The position numbers and the translations under genes were made by a program. 64,000 bases of DNA from an uncultured Oscillospiraceae bacterium (GTDB lineage Bacteria; Bacillota; Clostridia; Oscillospirales; Oscillospiraceae). This document shows positions 32,807 through 42,063 of the stretch, piece after piece. The notes below the pieces were generated by a model. It was not told where the DNA came from. It worked only from the letters and a program-made list of their open reading frames with translations, and ran no database searches. Numbering within the stretch: position 1 is the first letter of the stretch; each line of letters starts with the position of its first letter. Where the stretch lies: positions 1 to 64,000 of the forward strand of contig CAKTNN010000003.1 of the NCBI GenBank assembly GCA_934589065.1, given 5' to 3'.

Positions 32807-35463
32807 AAAAGAAGCTTTTCTGCCTCCTGATGGCGCTGGCAATGCTGATAACTCTGCCGCTTCCCATCTGCGCGGAGGAGGAAACCAAGTATAAGGAAAT
32901 CACCCTGTCCACTGCCGAGGATGTGCAGAAACTGGCAAAGCTCTGCCGTCTGGACAGCGCCAGCCGGGAACTGAAGGTGACTCTTTCCAGCGACATTTCT
33001 CTGGAAGGGTATCCGGATGTGGAAATCCCTACCTTTGGGGGCATCTTCGACGGAAACGGTCACCGCATTACGGGACTGAATATCACTGCTCCGGGCTCTG
33101 CCCAGGGCCTGTTCCGCTACCTCCAGGAGGGGGGCGTGATTCAGAACCTGACTGTGGTTGGGCAGATAAATCCCGAGGGCAGTGCCACCCGGATTGGCGG
33201 CCTGGTGGGCGTCAACAGCGGCACAATCGATCATATAACCTTCTCCGGAACCCTGTCCGGTACGGATTGCCTGGGCGGCATTGCCGGAACCAATACCGTT
33301 TCCGGTAAGATCAAAAACTGCACCGTCACCGGCTTTATCCGGGGCGAAAAGGTTCTGGGCGGCGTGGTCGGTGAAAACCAGGGTATCGTGTACAACTGCG
33401 TCAACCGGGCTGCCATCAATACCAGTGTGCCGGATGAGAAACTGAAGCTGGATGATATTACCGTTCCCCGGCTTACCAGCGAGGAGACGGTGCGCAGCGG
33501 CTCGGATATCGGCGGCGTGGTGGGTTCCAGCAGCGGCGTCATCCGCCTGTGCCGGAACGAGGGCAACGTGGGCTATCCCCACACCGGCTACAATGTAGGC
33601 GGCGTTGCGGGAAGCCAAAGCGGCTTTATGGCGGACTGCGTCAACTATGGCGATGTTCAGGCCCGAAAAGAGGGCGGCGGCGTGCTGGGCCAGATGGAGC
33701 CCAACAATATGCTCATCTACAGTGAAGATACTCTGCAAAAACTGCAAAAGGAATTGCGCTCTGCCAGCAGCATCCTGAATCAGACATCCAGCGATGCCTC
33801 CGCTGCCAACAGCAGCGTGCAGAGCGGCCTGGTGCACGTTCAGAACAACATGGGGGATTTCCTCAGCTCCGTAAATTATCTGCTGGAGGTGGTGCGGAAC
33901 AACACCACCGTTACCCCGCCGGATACCGGAGACGACGGGGAGATTGACCTGCCGGATATCGATATCAGCAATGAAGACGAGGTGTGGGCCGCTGCCGGTA
34001 TGGTGGGCTCCTGCCTGACGGATGTGGTCAATTCTATCAGCGCCGTAACGGATACCGCTACCAGCGAGGGCGGCGTGGTGCTCAGCGATCTGCAGTCCCT
34101 TGCCGGACAGCTGAACCGGGTAGTCAACGTGATGAGCGGTCGGGAAGAGGACGAGGATATGGTGCAGGATATTTCCGGCGAGGATGTCCAGGAGGACTCC
34201 GCCGGTAAGATCCGGGGCTGTATCAACTATGGTACCGTGAACGCCGATATCAATGCCGGCGGCATTGTAGGCGCGCTGGCCTGGGAAAACGACCTGGACC
34301 CTGAGGATGATTTGAAGGTGCAGGGGGATACCTCCCTGAACTTCACCTATAAGACCCGGGCACTGGTGTATCAGTGCGTCAACCGGGGCACGGTTCAGGC
34401 CAAGAAGCAGGCCTGCGGCGGCGTGGCGGGCCAGAGCACCCTTGGCGCCATCATCGGGTGCGAGGGCTACGGCCTGGTAGATGCAGAGGATGCCAGCTGG
34501 GTCGGCGGCATTGCAGGCAAGTCCGAGGCCGAGGTTCGGGACTGTTGGGCCAAGTGTACCGTCATCGGCGGCAACCTCTGCGGCGGTGTTGCCGGAGAAG
34601 CCTCTGAGATTCGGGGCTGCCGGGCGCTGGTTACCGTGGAAAACAGCGGAGAATATACGGGAGCTATCGCCGGGAAACTCAGCCAGGACGGGGAAGCGGA
34701 GCGCAATGTATTTGTGGATTCCGATACCCTGGCGGGCATTGACGGTGTCAGCTATTCCGGCATGGCAGAGCCGGTGGCCTATCTGGACTTTATGAAGCTG
34801 GATGGGGTGCCGGACGCATACCGGAAGATGGTGCTTACCTTTGTAACGGAGGATTCCGTGATTACCCGCCGGGTGAGCTACGATAAATCCCTGCGGGATG
34901 TTCCGGAGGTTCCGGCAAAGGAGGGCTATGCAGGCTCCTGGGAGGGCCTGAATGCCGTCCATGTCCGGGCAGACCAGACGGTGTATGCCGCCTATACGGA
35001 ATTGCAGGCCTCTGCGGATTCCGGAGAAACAGAGGGAGATTTGCCGGTGGCACTGGCAGAGGGCAGCTTCCGTGAGCGGGCCAGAGTAACGGCAGAGAAC
35101 CTCACGGAGGGCCTGCCGGGGAAGGCAAGCGCCGGGTGGAGCCTGATTGTGCCGGATGACGGGGCGGATACCCACGTGATTCATCTGCGCAAGCCGGAAA
35201 AGGATAAGCACTACCAGGTGCTGGCAGATACCGGCAGCGGCTGGCAGGCGCTGGACAGCCAGGAGGACGGCAGCTATCTGGTGTTCTCCGTTACGGGCAG
35301 CCAGTTCCTGGTGGCGGTGGAGCCTGAGGCGAGCGGCAGCGGCCTGTGGCTCGGCGTTTCCGCCGGGGCGGCCCTGGTGCTGGCCTTGGTGCTGGTGCTG
35401 GTTCTGCGGAAGAAGAAAAAGGCGCGCAAGGCAAGAAACGGGCAGGAGCCCATTTCCCGGTAA
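32803..35463 (+). CDS. Membrane-anchored GLUG-repeat surface protein
   Basis: 886 residues. A signal peptide at 1-~24 (LFCLLMALAMLITLPLPICA) is followed by beta-helix/GLUG-type repeats such as GGLVGVNSGTIDHITFSG, GGIAGTNTVSGKIKNC and GGVVGENQGIVYNCVNRAAI in the first ~300 residues. A non-repeat helical spacer follows (~305-450, SSILNQTSSDASAANSSVQS), then more repeats (~480-650). A C-terminal membrane helix (WLGVSAGAALVLALVLVLVL) with a basic tail RKKKKARKARN ends it. There is no LPxTG motif. It overlaps the MMPL gene by 4 bases, so the two likely act together, possibly in surface adhesion or export. Confidence 0.88.
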   Translation: MKKKLFCLLMALAMLITLPLPICAEEETKYKEITLSTAEDVQKLAKLCRLDSASRELKVTLSSDISLEGYPDVEIPTFGGIFDGNGHRITGLNITAPGSAQGLFRYLQEGGVIQNLTVVGQINPEGSATRIGGLVGVNSGTIDHITFSGTLSGTDCLGGIAGTNTVSGKIKNCTVTGFIRGEKVLGGVVGENQGIVYNCVNRAAINTSVPDEKLKLDDITVPRLTSEETVRSGSDIGGVVGSSSGVIRLCRNEGNVGYPHTGYNVGGVAGSQSGFMADCVNYGDVQARKEGGGVLGQMEPNNMLIYSEDTLQKLQKELRSASSILNQTSSDASAANSSVQSGLVHVQNNMGDFLSSVNYLLEVVRNNTTVTPPDTGDDGEIDLPDIDISNEDEVWAAAGMVGSCLTDVVNSISAVTDTATSEGGVVLSDLQSLAGQLNRVVNVMSGREEDEDMVQDISGEDVQEDSAGKIRGCINYGTVNADINAGGIVGALAWENDLDPEDDLKVQGDTSLNFTYKTRALVYQCVNRGTVQAKKQACGGVAGQSTLGAIIGCEGYGLVDAEDASWVGGIAGKSEAEVRDCWAKCTVIGGNLCGGVAGEASEIRGCRALVTVENSGEYTGAIAGKLSQDGEAERNVFVDSDTLAGIDGVSYSGMAEPVAYLDFMKLDGVPDAYRKMVLTFVTEDSVITRRVSYDKSLRDVPEVPAKEGYAGSWEGLNAVHVRADQTVYAAYTELQASADSGETEGDLPVALAEGSFRERARVTAENLTEGLPGKASAGWSLIVPDDGADTHVIHLRKPEKDKHYQVLADTGSGWQALDSQEDGSYLVFSVTGSQFLVAVEPEASGSGLWLGVSAGAALVLALVLVLVLRKKKKARKARNGQEPISR

Positions 35464-35490
35464 GCCCCTCCGGGGCAAACGGGATATCAT

Positions 35491-35526
35491 TATGGCAGCT
35501 TCCGCTTTGGAAGCTGCCATAGCTTT
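35491..35526 (+). terminator. Terminator of the MMPL/GLUG operon
   Basis: TATGGCAGCTTCC, loop GCTTT, GGAAGCTGCCATA: a perfect 13-bp stem (35491-35521) followed by GCTTTT. Confidence 0.8.
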
Positions 35527-35611
35527 TGTACACATAGCGGCGAAATGTATAAAACCCATCCCTGAAATGCGGGAAAAGCCCTGAATTATGGGCTGCTCCG
35601 TGAGAATGCGC

Positions 35612-35640
35612 TTGACAAAAGGCCGGAAACAGGCTAAATT
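35612..35640 (+). promoter_or_regulatory. Promoter of glycogen phosphorylase
   Basis: Consensus TTGACA (35612-35617), a 17-base spacer and TAAATT (35635-35640). A leader of ~115 bases precedes the gene. Confidence 0.7.
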
Positions 35641-35761
35641 ATAGTCTGGATCATCGTATGGGCACAGGTGGGTTTTCCATGCGCTGCCCATAAACGAAAC
35701 GGCATTTTTGCCGTACAACAAAAAATGACGCTATGCGCCGTTTGGAGATTGGAGTTTGAAA

Positions 35762-38095
35762 ATGAATTACGATTGCGCAAACATCCTCCGGTGGACCGAA
35801 GCACAGCTGAAGTACACCTACGACGTGTCTCTGCAGGAGGCTACCCCCCAGGAGCTCCATGAAGCTCTGGGCGAGGCCGTTATGATGGCAATTTCCGATA
35901 ACTGGAAGAGCAGCAAGTCCGCTCGCCTCCAGCAGCGGAAGGCCTATTATTTTTCCGCAGAATATCTGATCGGCCGGCTGGTTTATTCTAACCTTTACAA
36001 TCTGGGCATCCTGGACGAGATGAAGCAGCTGTTTGCTGCCAAGGGTGTAGACCTGGGCATCCTGGAAGAAGTGGAAGATGCCGCTCTGGGCAACGGCGGC
36101 CTGGGCCGTCTGGCAGCCTGCTTCCTGGACAGCGCCGCATCCTGCGATATCCCCCTGTCCGGCTATGGCCTGCGGTATAAGTTCGGCCTGTTCAAGCAGA
36201 GCTTTGACGAGTCCGGCAGCCAGAAGGAGAACGCGGACGACTGGTCAAAATACGGCGACCCCTGGTCTTACCGCCGGTATAACCATACCGTAAAGGTCAA
36301 GTTCCCGGATCACACCGTGCTGGCAGTGCCCTATGATGTGCCCATCATCGGCTACGGCACCAATAATATCAATACCCTGCGCCTGTGGCAGTGCGAGGCC
36401 GAGGAGGAGCTGGATTTCTCCGCCTTTAACGATCAGGATTACCTCCGCGCCCTGGCCCAGAAGAACAAGGCAGAGGACATTACCCGCGTCCTGTACCCCA
36501 ACGATTCCACCTGGGAAGGCAAGCGCCTGCGCATTAAGCAGCAGTATGTGCTGTCCTCCGCTTCCCTGCAGGATATGCTGCGCACCTTTAAGAATGCCCA
36601 CGGCAACGACCTGAGCCGGTTCGCCGACTACTATGCCGTGCAGCTGAACGATACCCATCCCGCTATGTCCATCCCGGAGCTCATCCGTCTTCTGATGGCA
36701 GAGGGCATGGATTTTGATCAGAGCTTCTCCATCGCTCAGCGTACCTTCTCCTACACCAACCACACTGTCATGTCTGAGGCGCTGGAAAAGTGGCCCCTGG
36801 ATCTGCTGTCCTCCGTGGTTCCCGAGATCGTGGATATTATCCGCCGCATTGATGAAAAGCTCAAGTGGGAACACCCCGGCCTGTTCATCATCAAGGACAA
36901 CACCGCACACATGGCAAACCTCAGCGTTTATGTGGGCAGCTATGTAAACGGCGTGGCGGAAATCCACAGCCAGATTCTGAAGGATGACCTGTTCCACGAC
37001 TGGTATCAGGTGTTCCCGGAGCGGTTCCAGAATAAGACCAACGGCGTTACCCCCCGCCGCTGGATGGGCCTGTGCAATCCCGAGCTGACCCAGCTGCTGA
37101 AGTACCGCATCGGCGGTGACTTCCTGAAGGATCTGGATCGGCTGGCTGACCTGAAGCCCATGATCGATGACGACATGGTGCGCCAGTTCAATGCCCTGAA
37201 GCGGGAGAAAAAGGAGCAGCTGTGCAAGGTAATTGCCGAAAAGGAAGACGTGCAGCTGAACCCCGACTTCATCTTCGATGTGCAGGTAAAGCGTCTGCAC
37301 GAGTACAAGCGTCAGCTGATGAACGCGCTGTCCATTGTGGATATCTACTTCCGGCTGAAAAACGGCGAACTGCCTGATTTCCACCCCACTGCGTATATCT
37401 TCGGCGCCAAGTCCGCCCCCGGTTATGCCCGGGCTAAGGCCATTATCCGCTATATCAACCGGGTCGCCAAGATGATCAACAATGATCCGGAGGTCAGCGA
37501 TAAGCTGAAGGTGGTCTTTGTTCAGAACTACAATTGCTCCTATGCCGAGCATATCATCCCTGCAGCCGATATTTCCGAGCAGATTTCCCCTGCCGGAACC
37601 GAGGCTTCCGGCACCGGCAACATGAAGCTGATGCTCAACGGCGCCGTGACCCTGGGTACTCTGGACGGTGCAAACGTGGAAATCGCCCAGGAGGCCGGCA
37701 AGGACAACGAGTATATCTTCGGTCATACCGTGCAGGAAATCAATGCCTGCCGGGACAGCTACTATGCCCGGGGCATTTACGACAGCGACTGCCATCTGCA
37801 TCGCGCCATCGATACCCTGATAGACGGCACCGTTCCTACGGACGATGCCCAGAGAGAGCTGTACCATTCCCTGCTGGACGGCGCTTCCTGGCACAAGGCA
37901 GACAACTACTTTGTGCTGCTGGACTACGCATCCTACATGGATGCCAAGCTCCGTGCAAACCACGATTACGCCGACCGGCTGGCCTTTGGCCGCAAGTGCC
38001 TGGAGAATGTAGCCTCCGGTTCCAAGTTCTCCTCCGACCGCACCATCCGTCAGTATGCCGATGAAATCTGGCACATCAAGCCCGTAAAGTTCTAA
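35762..38095 (+). CDS. glgP: Glycogen/starch phosphorylase
   Basis: 777 residues, a normal length for bacterial phosphorylases (GT35). ATG 35762 follows TTGGAGTTTGAAA; an in-frame TTG two codons earlier is less likely. Motifs: ALGNGGLGRLAACFLDS, GYGLRYKFGLFKQ, QLNDTHPAMSIPEL and RFQNKTNGVTPRRW. The pyridoxal-phosphate lysine lies in EASGTGNMKLMLNGA (Lys at ~621). It releases glucose-1-phosphate from storage glucan. The gene stands alone with its own promoter and terminator; no glgA/B/C in the window. Confidence 0.96.
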   Translation: MNYDCANILRWTEAQLKYTYDVSLQEATPQELHEALGEAVMMAISDNWKSSKSARLQQRKAYYFSAEYLIGRLVYSNLYNLGILDEMKQLFAAKGVDLGILEEVEDAALGNGGLGRLAACFLDSAASCDIPLSGYGLRYKFGLFKQSFDESGSQKENADDWSKYGDPWSYRRYNHTVKVKFPDHTVLAVPYDVPIIGYGTNNINTLRLWQCEAEEELDFSAFNDQDYLRALAQKNKAEDITRVLYPNDSTWEGKRLRIKQQYVLSSASLQDMLRTFKNAHGNDLSRFADYYAVQLNDTHPAMSIPELIRLLMAEGMDFDQSFSIAQRTFSYTNHTVMSEALEKWPLDLLSSVVPEIVDIIRRIDEKLKWEHPGLFIIKDNTAHMANLSVYVGSYVNGVAEIHSQILKDDLFHDWYQVFPERFQNKTNGVTPRRWMGLCNPELTQLLKYRIGGDFLKDLDRLADLKPMIDDDMVRQFNALKREKKEQLCKVIAEKEDVQLNPDFIFDVQVKRLHEYKRQLMNALSIVDIYFRLKNGELPDFHPTAYIFGAKSAPGYARAKAIIRYINRVAKMINNDPEVSDKLKVVFVQNYNCSYAEHIIPAADISEQISPAGTEASGTGNMKLMLNGAVTLGTLDGANVEIAQEAGKDNEYIFGHTVQEINACRDSYYARGIYDSDCHLHRAIDTLIDGTVPTDDAQRELYHSLLDGASWHKADNYFVLLDYASYMDAKLRANHDYADRLAFGRKCLENVASGSKFSSDRTIRQYADEIWHIKPVKF

Positions 38096-38101
38096 TGCTG
38101 C

Positions 38102-38141
38102 AAGTCCCCGACCGCTCCATAGAGAGGCCGGGGACTTTTTA
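38102..38141 (+). terminator. Terminator of glgP
   Basis: AAGTCCCCG...CGGGGACTT stem (38102-38137) with 12-base loop region, then TTTTT. Confidence 0.8.
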
Positions 38142-38200
38142 GGTTCTATAATAAATGTTGGGGCCAGGCTCACGCCTGACCCCAACATTTATTATGAACC
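38142..38200. terminator. Long near-perfect inverted repeat, terminator for the pilin gene
   Basis: Arms from ATAATAAATGTTGGGG (38148 on) and its complement (to 38195) match at 21 of 22 positions, loop TCAC; GGTTC/GAACC extend the ends. It lies one base before the pilin stop on the minus strand. Confidence 0.7.
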
Positions 38201-38201
38201 A

Positions 38202-39320
38202 TTAATCTTCAGATGTGGAATCGGCTGTGCCATACTCAGGAGGATCAATGCCGCAGATACCGCACTCTTTTTTAAAGCAAATCCTTGACCACCGATCCTC
38301 ATCATAATTCTCAGCCGTTGGGGCAACTGCACAGTCCATTGTCCACTTTGCAACGAAGCAATCCGTTACAACATATTTTCCGTCAACCAGTTCATAGACG
38401 GCATAGAGGTCGCCGGGCTTGATACCAACTACGCCGGTCATCTTGCCGTCTTTATCCGGCATGATGATATCGCCAATCTTATAGGTTTGATCCGGGACGG
38501 GCTCAACAGAACGATTGTCTACGGAATTCAAAACACGACCGGTGAGCTTACAGAAGGCATGAAGCCACCTATCCGGCTCTACGTATCTGTAGTTGGTATT
38601 AGAATCAAAGGTTTTGATGGACATATAAACTGTCCCATTGTACACATAGCGGTGACCATTATAGACAGGCTCGAAGCCCTGCTTCAACTCTGTTGACCAA
38701 GTGGGCTCATCTACCATTTCAGGCCAGGGATGGCCTGTGCCAAGGATTTTGTTGATTACCGGGTCTTTCTCCGGATCCGGAATCGTCGGGGTGGTGGGTT
38801 CTGTGGTTTCGGGCTCCGTCTCCGTAGGCCTGGTGGGGAAAACGTCGTATTTCGGCGGGGGGGTGGGGGTGGAGCCGGAATCGCCGGGGGTGGAATCACT
38901 GCTCCAGTGGACGTGGGTCACCCGGGTAGCGGGATCGTACCAGCAGTAGATGTAGCCGTTTGTATAGTCGCATTTGGGGTTATACTGATAGTCACCGCAG
39001 CAGGACCAGTTTTCTCCCGCGCCTTTTCTCGTGCCCTTTCCGTAGGGGGCGGGGCGCGTGGAGGTCAGGTTTCCGTCGCCGTCAAAGTAGAGGGGAGTGC
39101 TGCCGGTGTAGTCCTTGGCAGGTTGTCCGTCGATGATTCTGCCGGTAAGAGCGGCGGAGGTCATCAGGGAGTCGGCGCTGTGCATGGCGGTAATGTCTCT
39201 GGACTCCCGGCCCTTTTCAAAGCCCTTATCCACGGAAGGATAGGCAATGGCGGACAAGGCGCTAATGGCGCCGATTACAACCAGCATTTCAACCAGGGCA
39301 AAGCCCAAATGCCTTTTCAT
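38202..39320 (-). CDS. Orphan pseudopilin-like protein with Cys-containing C-terminal domain
   Basis: 372 residues from ATG 39320. The N-terminus MKRHLGFALVEMLVVIGAIS is a type IV pilin/pseudopilin signal: basic leader, Gly at the cleavage site, F-x-L-x-E and a hydrophobic helix. Residues ~30-150 give the globular start (CCGDYQYNPKC). A Pro/Thr-rich linker (TEPETTEPTTPTIPDPEKDP) joins a C-terminal domain (~200-372) with several Cys (CFKKECGICG) and repeats like YNGTVYMSIKTF. It needs a prepilin peptidase and assembly ATPase, not in the window. A clear promoter precedes it and a long inverted repeat ends it. Confidence 0.85.
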   Translation of the reverse strand: MKRHLGFALVEMLVVIGAISALSAIAYPSVDKGFEKGRESRDITAMHSADSLMTSAALTGRIIDGQPAKDYTGSTPLYFDGDGNLTSTRPAPYGKGTRKGAGENWSCCGDYQYNPKCDYTNGYIYCWYDPATRVTHVHWSSDSTPGDSGSTPTPPPKYDVFPTRPTETEPETTEPTTPTIPDPEKDPVINKILGTGHPWPEMVDEPTWSTELKQGFEPVYNGHRYVYNGTVYMSIKTFDSNTNYRYVEPDRWLHAFCKLTGRVLNSVDNRSVEPVPDQTYKIGDIIMPDKDGKMTGVVGIKPGDLYAVYELVDGKYVVTDCFVAKWTMDCAVAPTAENYDEDRWSRICFKKECGICGIDPPEYGTADSTSED

Positions 39321-39360
39321 CAAGACGCACATTCCTTTCTATCTGTAAATTTCTTCCTAT

Positions 39361-39389
39361 AGTATACCCTGAAAAAGCCGGGATGACAA
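39361..39389 (-). promoter_or_regulatory. Promoter of the pseudopilin gene
   Basis: On the minus strand TTGTCA (39384-39389), a 17-base spacer and TATACT (39361-39366). The same two hexamers recur at the rsmA promoter. Confidence 0.65.
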
Positions 39390-39414
39390 GGTGTTTTTAT
39401 AAGAAAAAGTGAAA

Positions 39415-40104
39415 TTATCCAATTCTTTCCAGCAGCTCCGGCAGCTGGGAAAGATGCGCAATCTGCCAGTCGGGAACGATATCTGCCCTGGGGGCTGCTC
39501 CTGTGGGGTTTACCCAACAGGTTTTCATACCTGCGTTTTTGCCGCCGAGGATATCGGAGGAAAGGCTGTCGCCTACCATCAGGGCATTTTCCTTGCGGTA
39601 TCCCGGAATCCGGGCGGCGCAGGCATCGAAAAATTCCTTGGAGGGCTTGTTAGCCCCCAGATCCTGGGAGACAAAAACCTGCTCAAAATAGGGGTAGAGT
39701 CCGGCGCTGGTCAGGCGGCTGTGCTGCACCGAGGCAGTGCCGTTGCTGGCAAGAAACAGCCGATACTTTCCTAGGATGGCATCCAGGGCCTCCTTTGCAC
39801 CGGGAAGAAAATAGTGCCCGATTCCCAGATTGTGCTCGTAGCTCTTTGCTACGGCTTCTGCCTCTGCGGGAATGCCCATTTCTGCAAACAGCACCTGAAA
39901 CCGTCCGGTCAAGACCTGCTGCCGGGTGATTTCTCCTTTTTCCAGCCGTTCCCAGTGCTGCCGGTTGATGACATGGTAGCGATCCAAAACGGCGTCGGTG
40001 GGTTCCAGGCCGAAAGAGCGGAAGGTTTTGGCGATGGCAAGGCGCTCTGCCTTGTGAAAATCCAGAATGGTATCGTCTAAATCCAGAAAGAGAAATTCAA
40101 TCAT
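39415..40104 (-). CDS. HAD-family hydrolase, YjjG-type nucleotidase
   Basis: 229 residues. HAD motif I is FLDLDDTILDF, motif II LASNGT, motif III Lys in GANKPSKEFF, and motif IV MVGDSLSSDILGG. The cap helices and LEKGEITRQQVLTGRF resemble YjjG, a pyrimidine 5'-nucleotidase acting on non-canonical nucleotides. The start ATG overlaps the rsmA stop by 4 bases, so it is the last gene of the G5/3D-rsmA cluster. Confidence 0.88.
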   Translation of the reverse strand: MIEFLFLDLDDTILDFHKAERLAIAKTFRSFGLEPTDAVLDRYHVINRQHWERLEKGEITRQQVLTGRFQVLFAEMGIPAEAEAVAKSYEHNLGIGHYFLPGAKEALDAILGKYRLFLASNGTASVQHSRLTSAGLYPYFEQVFVSQDLGANKPSKEFFDACAARIPGYRKENALMVGDSLSSDILGGKNAGMKTCWVNPTGAAPRADIVPDWQIAHLSQLPELLERIG

Positions 40105-40967
40105 TTTTCCCTCCCGGCGACAATGGCGTTGGCAATGGCGGCAAACTGGGCAATGGAAAGGGTTTCACCCCGGACGTTTTCCGCAAATCCGCACTGGGCA
40201 AGGATTGCTTCCGCCCCCGGCTTCCCCAGCTCCGGGAAGCCGGAGGCCAGACCGTTGCTGAGCTTTTTCCGCCGCATGGCAAAGCTGGATTTTACCACCC
40301 GGAAGAAGGTGGCTTCGTCGGCAATGTCCCAGGGGCGGGATTCCCGGCGGCAGAGGGTGATTACCCCAGAGGTTACTTTTGGTTGGGGCATAAAGCAGTG
40401 GGGCGGCACATCGAAGAGGTATTTGGGGACGGCGTAATACTGGCAGAAGACGGAGAATGCGCCATAGTCCGCCGTGCCCGGCTGGGCGGCAATCCGCTGG
40501 GCAACCTCCTTCTGCACCATGACGGTTACGGAATCGAAGCAGTCCGCTTCCAGCAGGGCAGAGAGAATGGGGGTGGTGATGTAGTAGGGCAGGTTGGCGC
40601 AGGCCATGGGCCGCAGACCGGAAAAGCGCTGCGCAACCAGGGCGGGGATATCCTGCTTTAGAATATCCCCCCAGAGGATTTCCAGATTATCAAATTCTCC
40701 GACGGTCTCCGCCAGAATGGGCTCCAGCCGGGTATCCACCTCTACGGCGCATACCTTTCCTGCCCGCAGGCACAGCTGCTGGGTCAGCGGGCCGATGCCC
40801 GGGCCGATTTCCAGCACACCGGCGGTGGAGTCCACCCCCGCTTCCTGGGCTATGGAGGCGGGAACCCAGGGGGCAATCAGAAAATTTTGCCCCTTTGCCT
40901 TGGAAAAATGAAAGCCGTGGGCGGCGAGGAGCGGCTTCATTACCTGAATATCGCAAACATTTACCAT
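40101..40967 (-). CDS. rsmA: 16S rRNA dimethyladenosine transferase (RsmA/KsgA)
   Basis: 288 residues from ATG 40967; the frame is open much further upstream but that part is the leader. Motifs: SKAKGQNFL at the N-terminus, GVLEIGPGIGPLTQQL for SAM binding, and the catalytic ANLPYYITTPI. It dimethylates two adjacent adenines near the 3' end of 16S rRNA during ribosome assembly. It has its own promoter 60 bases upstream and follows the G5/3D gene, as yabE and ksgA are linked in Bacillus, but without the RNase M5 gene between. Confidence 0.94.
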   Translation of the reverse strand: MVNVCDIQVMKPLLAAHGFHFSKAKGQNFLIAPWVPASIAQEAGVDSTAGVLEIGPGIGPLTQQLCLRAGKVCAVEVDTRLEPILAETVGEFDNLEILWGDILKQDIPALVAQRFSGLRPMACANLPYYITTPILSALLEADCFDSVTVMVQKEVAQRIAAQPGTADYGAFSVFCQYYAVPKYLFDVPPHCFMPQPKVTSGVITLCRRESRPWDIADEATFFRVVKSSFAMRRKKLSNGLASGFPELGKPGAEAILAQCGFAENVRGETLSIAQFAAIANAIVAGREK

Positions 40968-41027
40968 AGAATTTGCCTTTCTGTCTGTAAACCGGGAATG
41001 AGCCCCGGAATGGATTCTTTTTCTTTC

Positions 41028-41056
41028 AGTATACCAAAAATGCCGGGGTTTGACAA
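41028..41056 (-). promoter_or_regulatory. Promoter of rsmA
   Basis: On the minus strand TTGTCA (41051-41056), a 17-base spacer and TATACT (41028-41033). Confidence 0.65.
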
Positions 41057-41058
41057 TA

Positions 41059-42063
41059 TCATTCCAGAAAATATACGGTGCAGGTGCGCCTGCCAAAGGC
41101 AATGCATTCTTCATAGCTGGGCAGGTACAAGTCCATCCGGTCACCCTTGATGTCTCCGCCGCAGTCCTCGGCCTCCGCAAGGCCATAGATGTAGCTGCCG
41201 TCGGAGGCCATGATAAACATTCTTGTGCCGTAGGGGATGTATCGCGGGTCTACCGCCACCGTGCCCCGGTGCACCCGGGTGTTTGTGGCGGTGGTGCTGG
41301 TGCACCCTGCATCGGTGTGTGTGTAGGCCGTGGCCCGGACATAGTCCTTCTTTTTGTAGTGCAGCCGTTCCCCTGTGGGCAGGAGCAGCGCATCCTCCGT
41401 AACCACCACCTGGGGCGCTGCCTTTGCACGGGCACTCCCAATTCCCATGGCAACGATTTCCGTAATGGGGGAGGTGACCAGGGATTCTTCCAGGATTTCC
41501 CGCTGTGTCTCTACTCCGTTTACATAAGTAACCCAGGCCCGGCATTTCAGCGTGCCGTCCCGTCCCTGGGTGAGCACCTGCCGACTGCCGGAGGGCAGCT
41601 GGGGGCTGCAAACCTCCCGGGTTTCGTGGGGAAGGCAGCGGGTATAGCATTCCTCCCGGCGGAGAACCCGGTCAACCCGCAGCTGCATCCCGTGATACAC
41701 CAGGGTTTGGGCAGGGACGTTTAATTCGTCTCCTTCCTCCCTTTGCAGCCCCAGCCGGTTTAGTAGATTCTCTACGGTTTCTTCCTGGGCGGGTACGGAT
41801 AAGAGCTGCCCATGCCAGGATAGCTCCACCACCGGGGCTCGCCGCACGGTGATGGTGCGCTCTGCCAGGGTGAATTGATCCCGGTCATCCAATTGCACAC
41901 CCGCCTTTTCCAGGACGGTGGCGGCGTCGCTGGCAAAGCCGGTATAGTGGTAGGTTCGCCCGCCGTCCCGGATGGTATAGCTGGTGGCGCACACGCTCTG
42001 CACCATTACCCCGGCGATAAAGACCGCGGGAAAAATCCACAGGAACAATAGCTTTTTCTTCAC
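41059..42063 (-). CDS. G5 and 3D domain protein (YabE-like cell-wall enzyme)
   Basis: 334 residues from GTG 42063, placed 9 bases after GGAGG; upstream codons lack a ribosome site. A membrane/signal segment (LLFLWIFPAVFIAGVMVQSV) is followed by ubiquitin-like DUF348 copies (LSVPAQEETVENLLNRLGL) and a G5 domain (ILEESLVTSPITEIVAMGIG). A C-terminal 3D domain has the three Asp in VAVDPRYIPYG, LAEAEDCGGDIKG and DRMDLYLPS. 3D domains are lytic transglycosylase-like folds; such proteins (YabE, Rpf-like) act on peptidoglycan during growth resumption. It is the first gene before rsmA. Confidence 0.92.
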   Translation of the reverse strand: MKKKLLFLWIFPAVFIAGVMVQSVCATSYTIRDGGRTYHYTGFASDAATVLEKAGVQLDDRDQFTLAERTITVRRAPVVELSWHGQLLSVPAQEETVENLLNRLGLQREEGDELNVPAQTLVYHGMQLRVDRVLRREECYTRCLPHETREVCSPQLPSGSRQVLTQGRDGTLKCRAWVTYVNGVETQREILEESLVTSPITEIVAMGIGSARAKAAPQVVVTEDALLLPTGERLHYKKKDYVRATAYTHTDAGCTSTTATNTRVHRGTVAVDPRYIPYGTRMFIMASDGSYIYGLAEAEDCGGDIKGDRMDLYLPSYEECIAFGRRTCTVYFLE

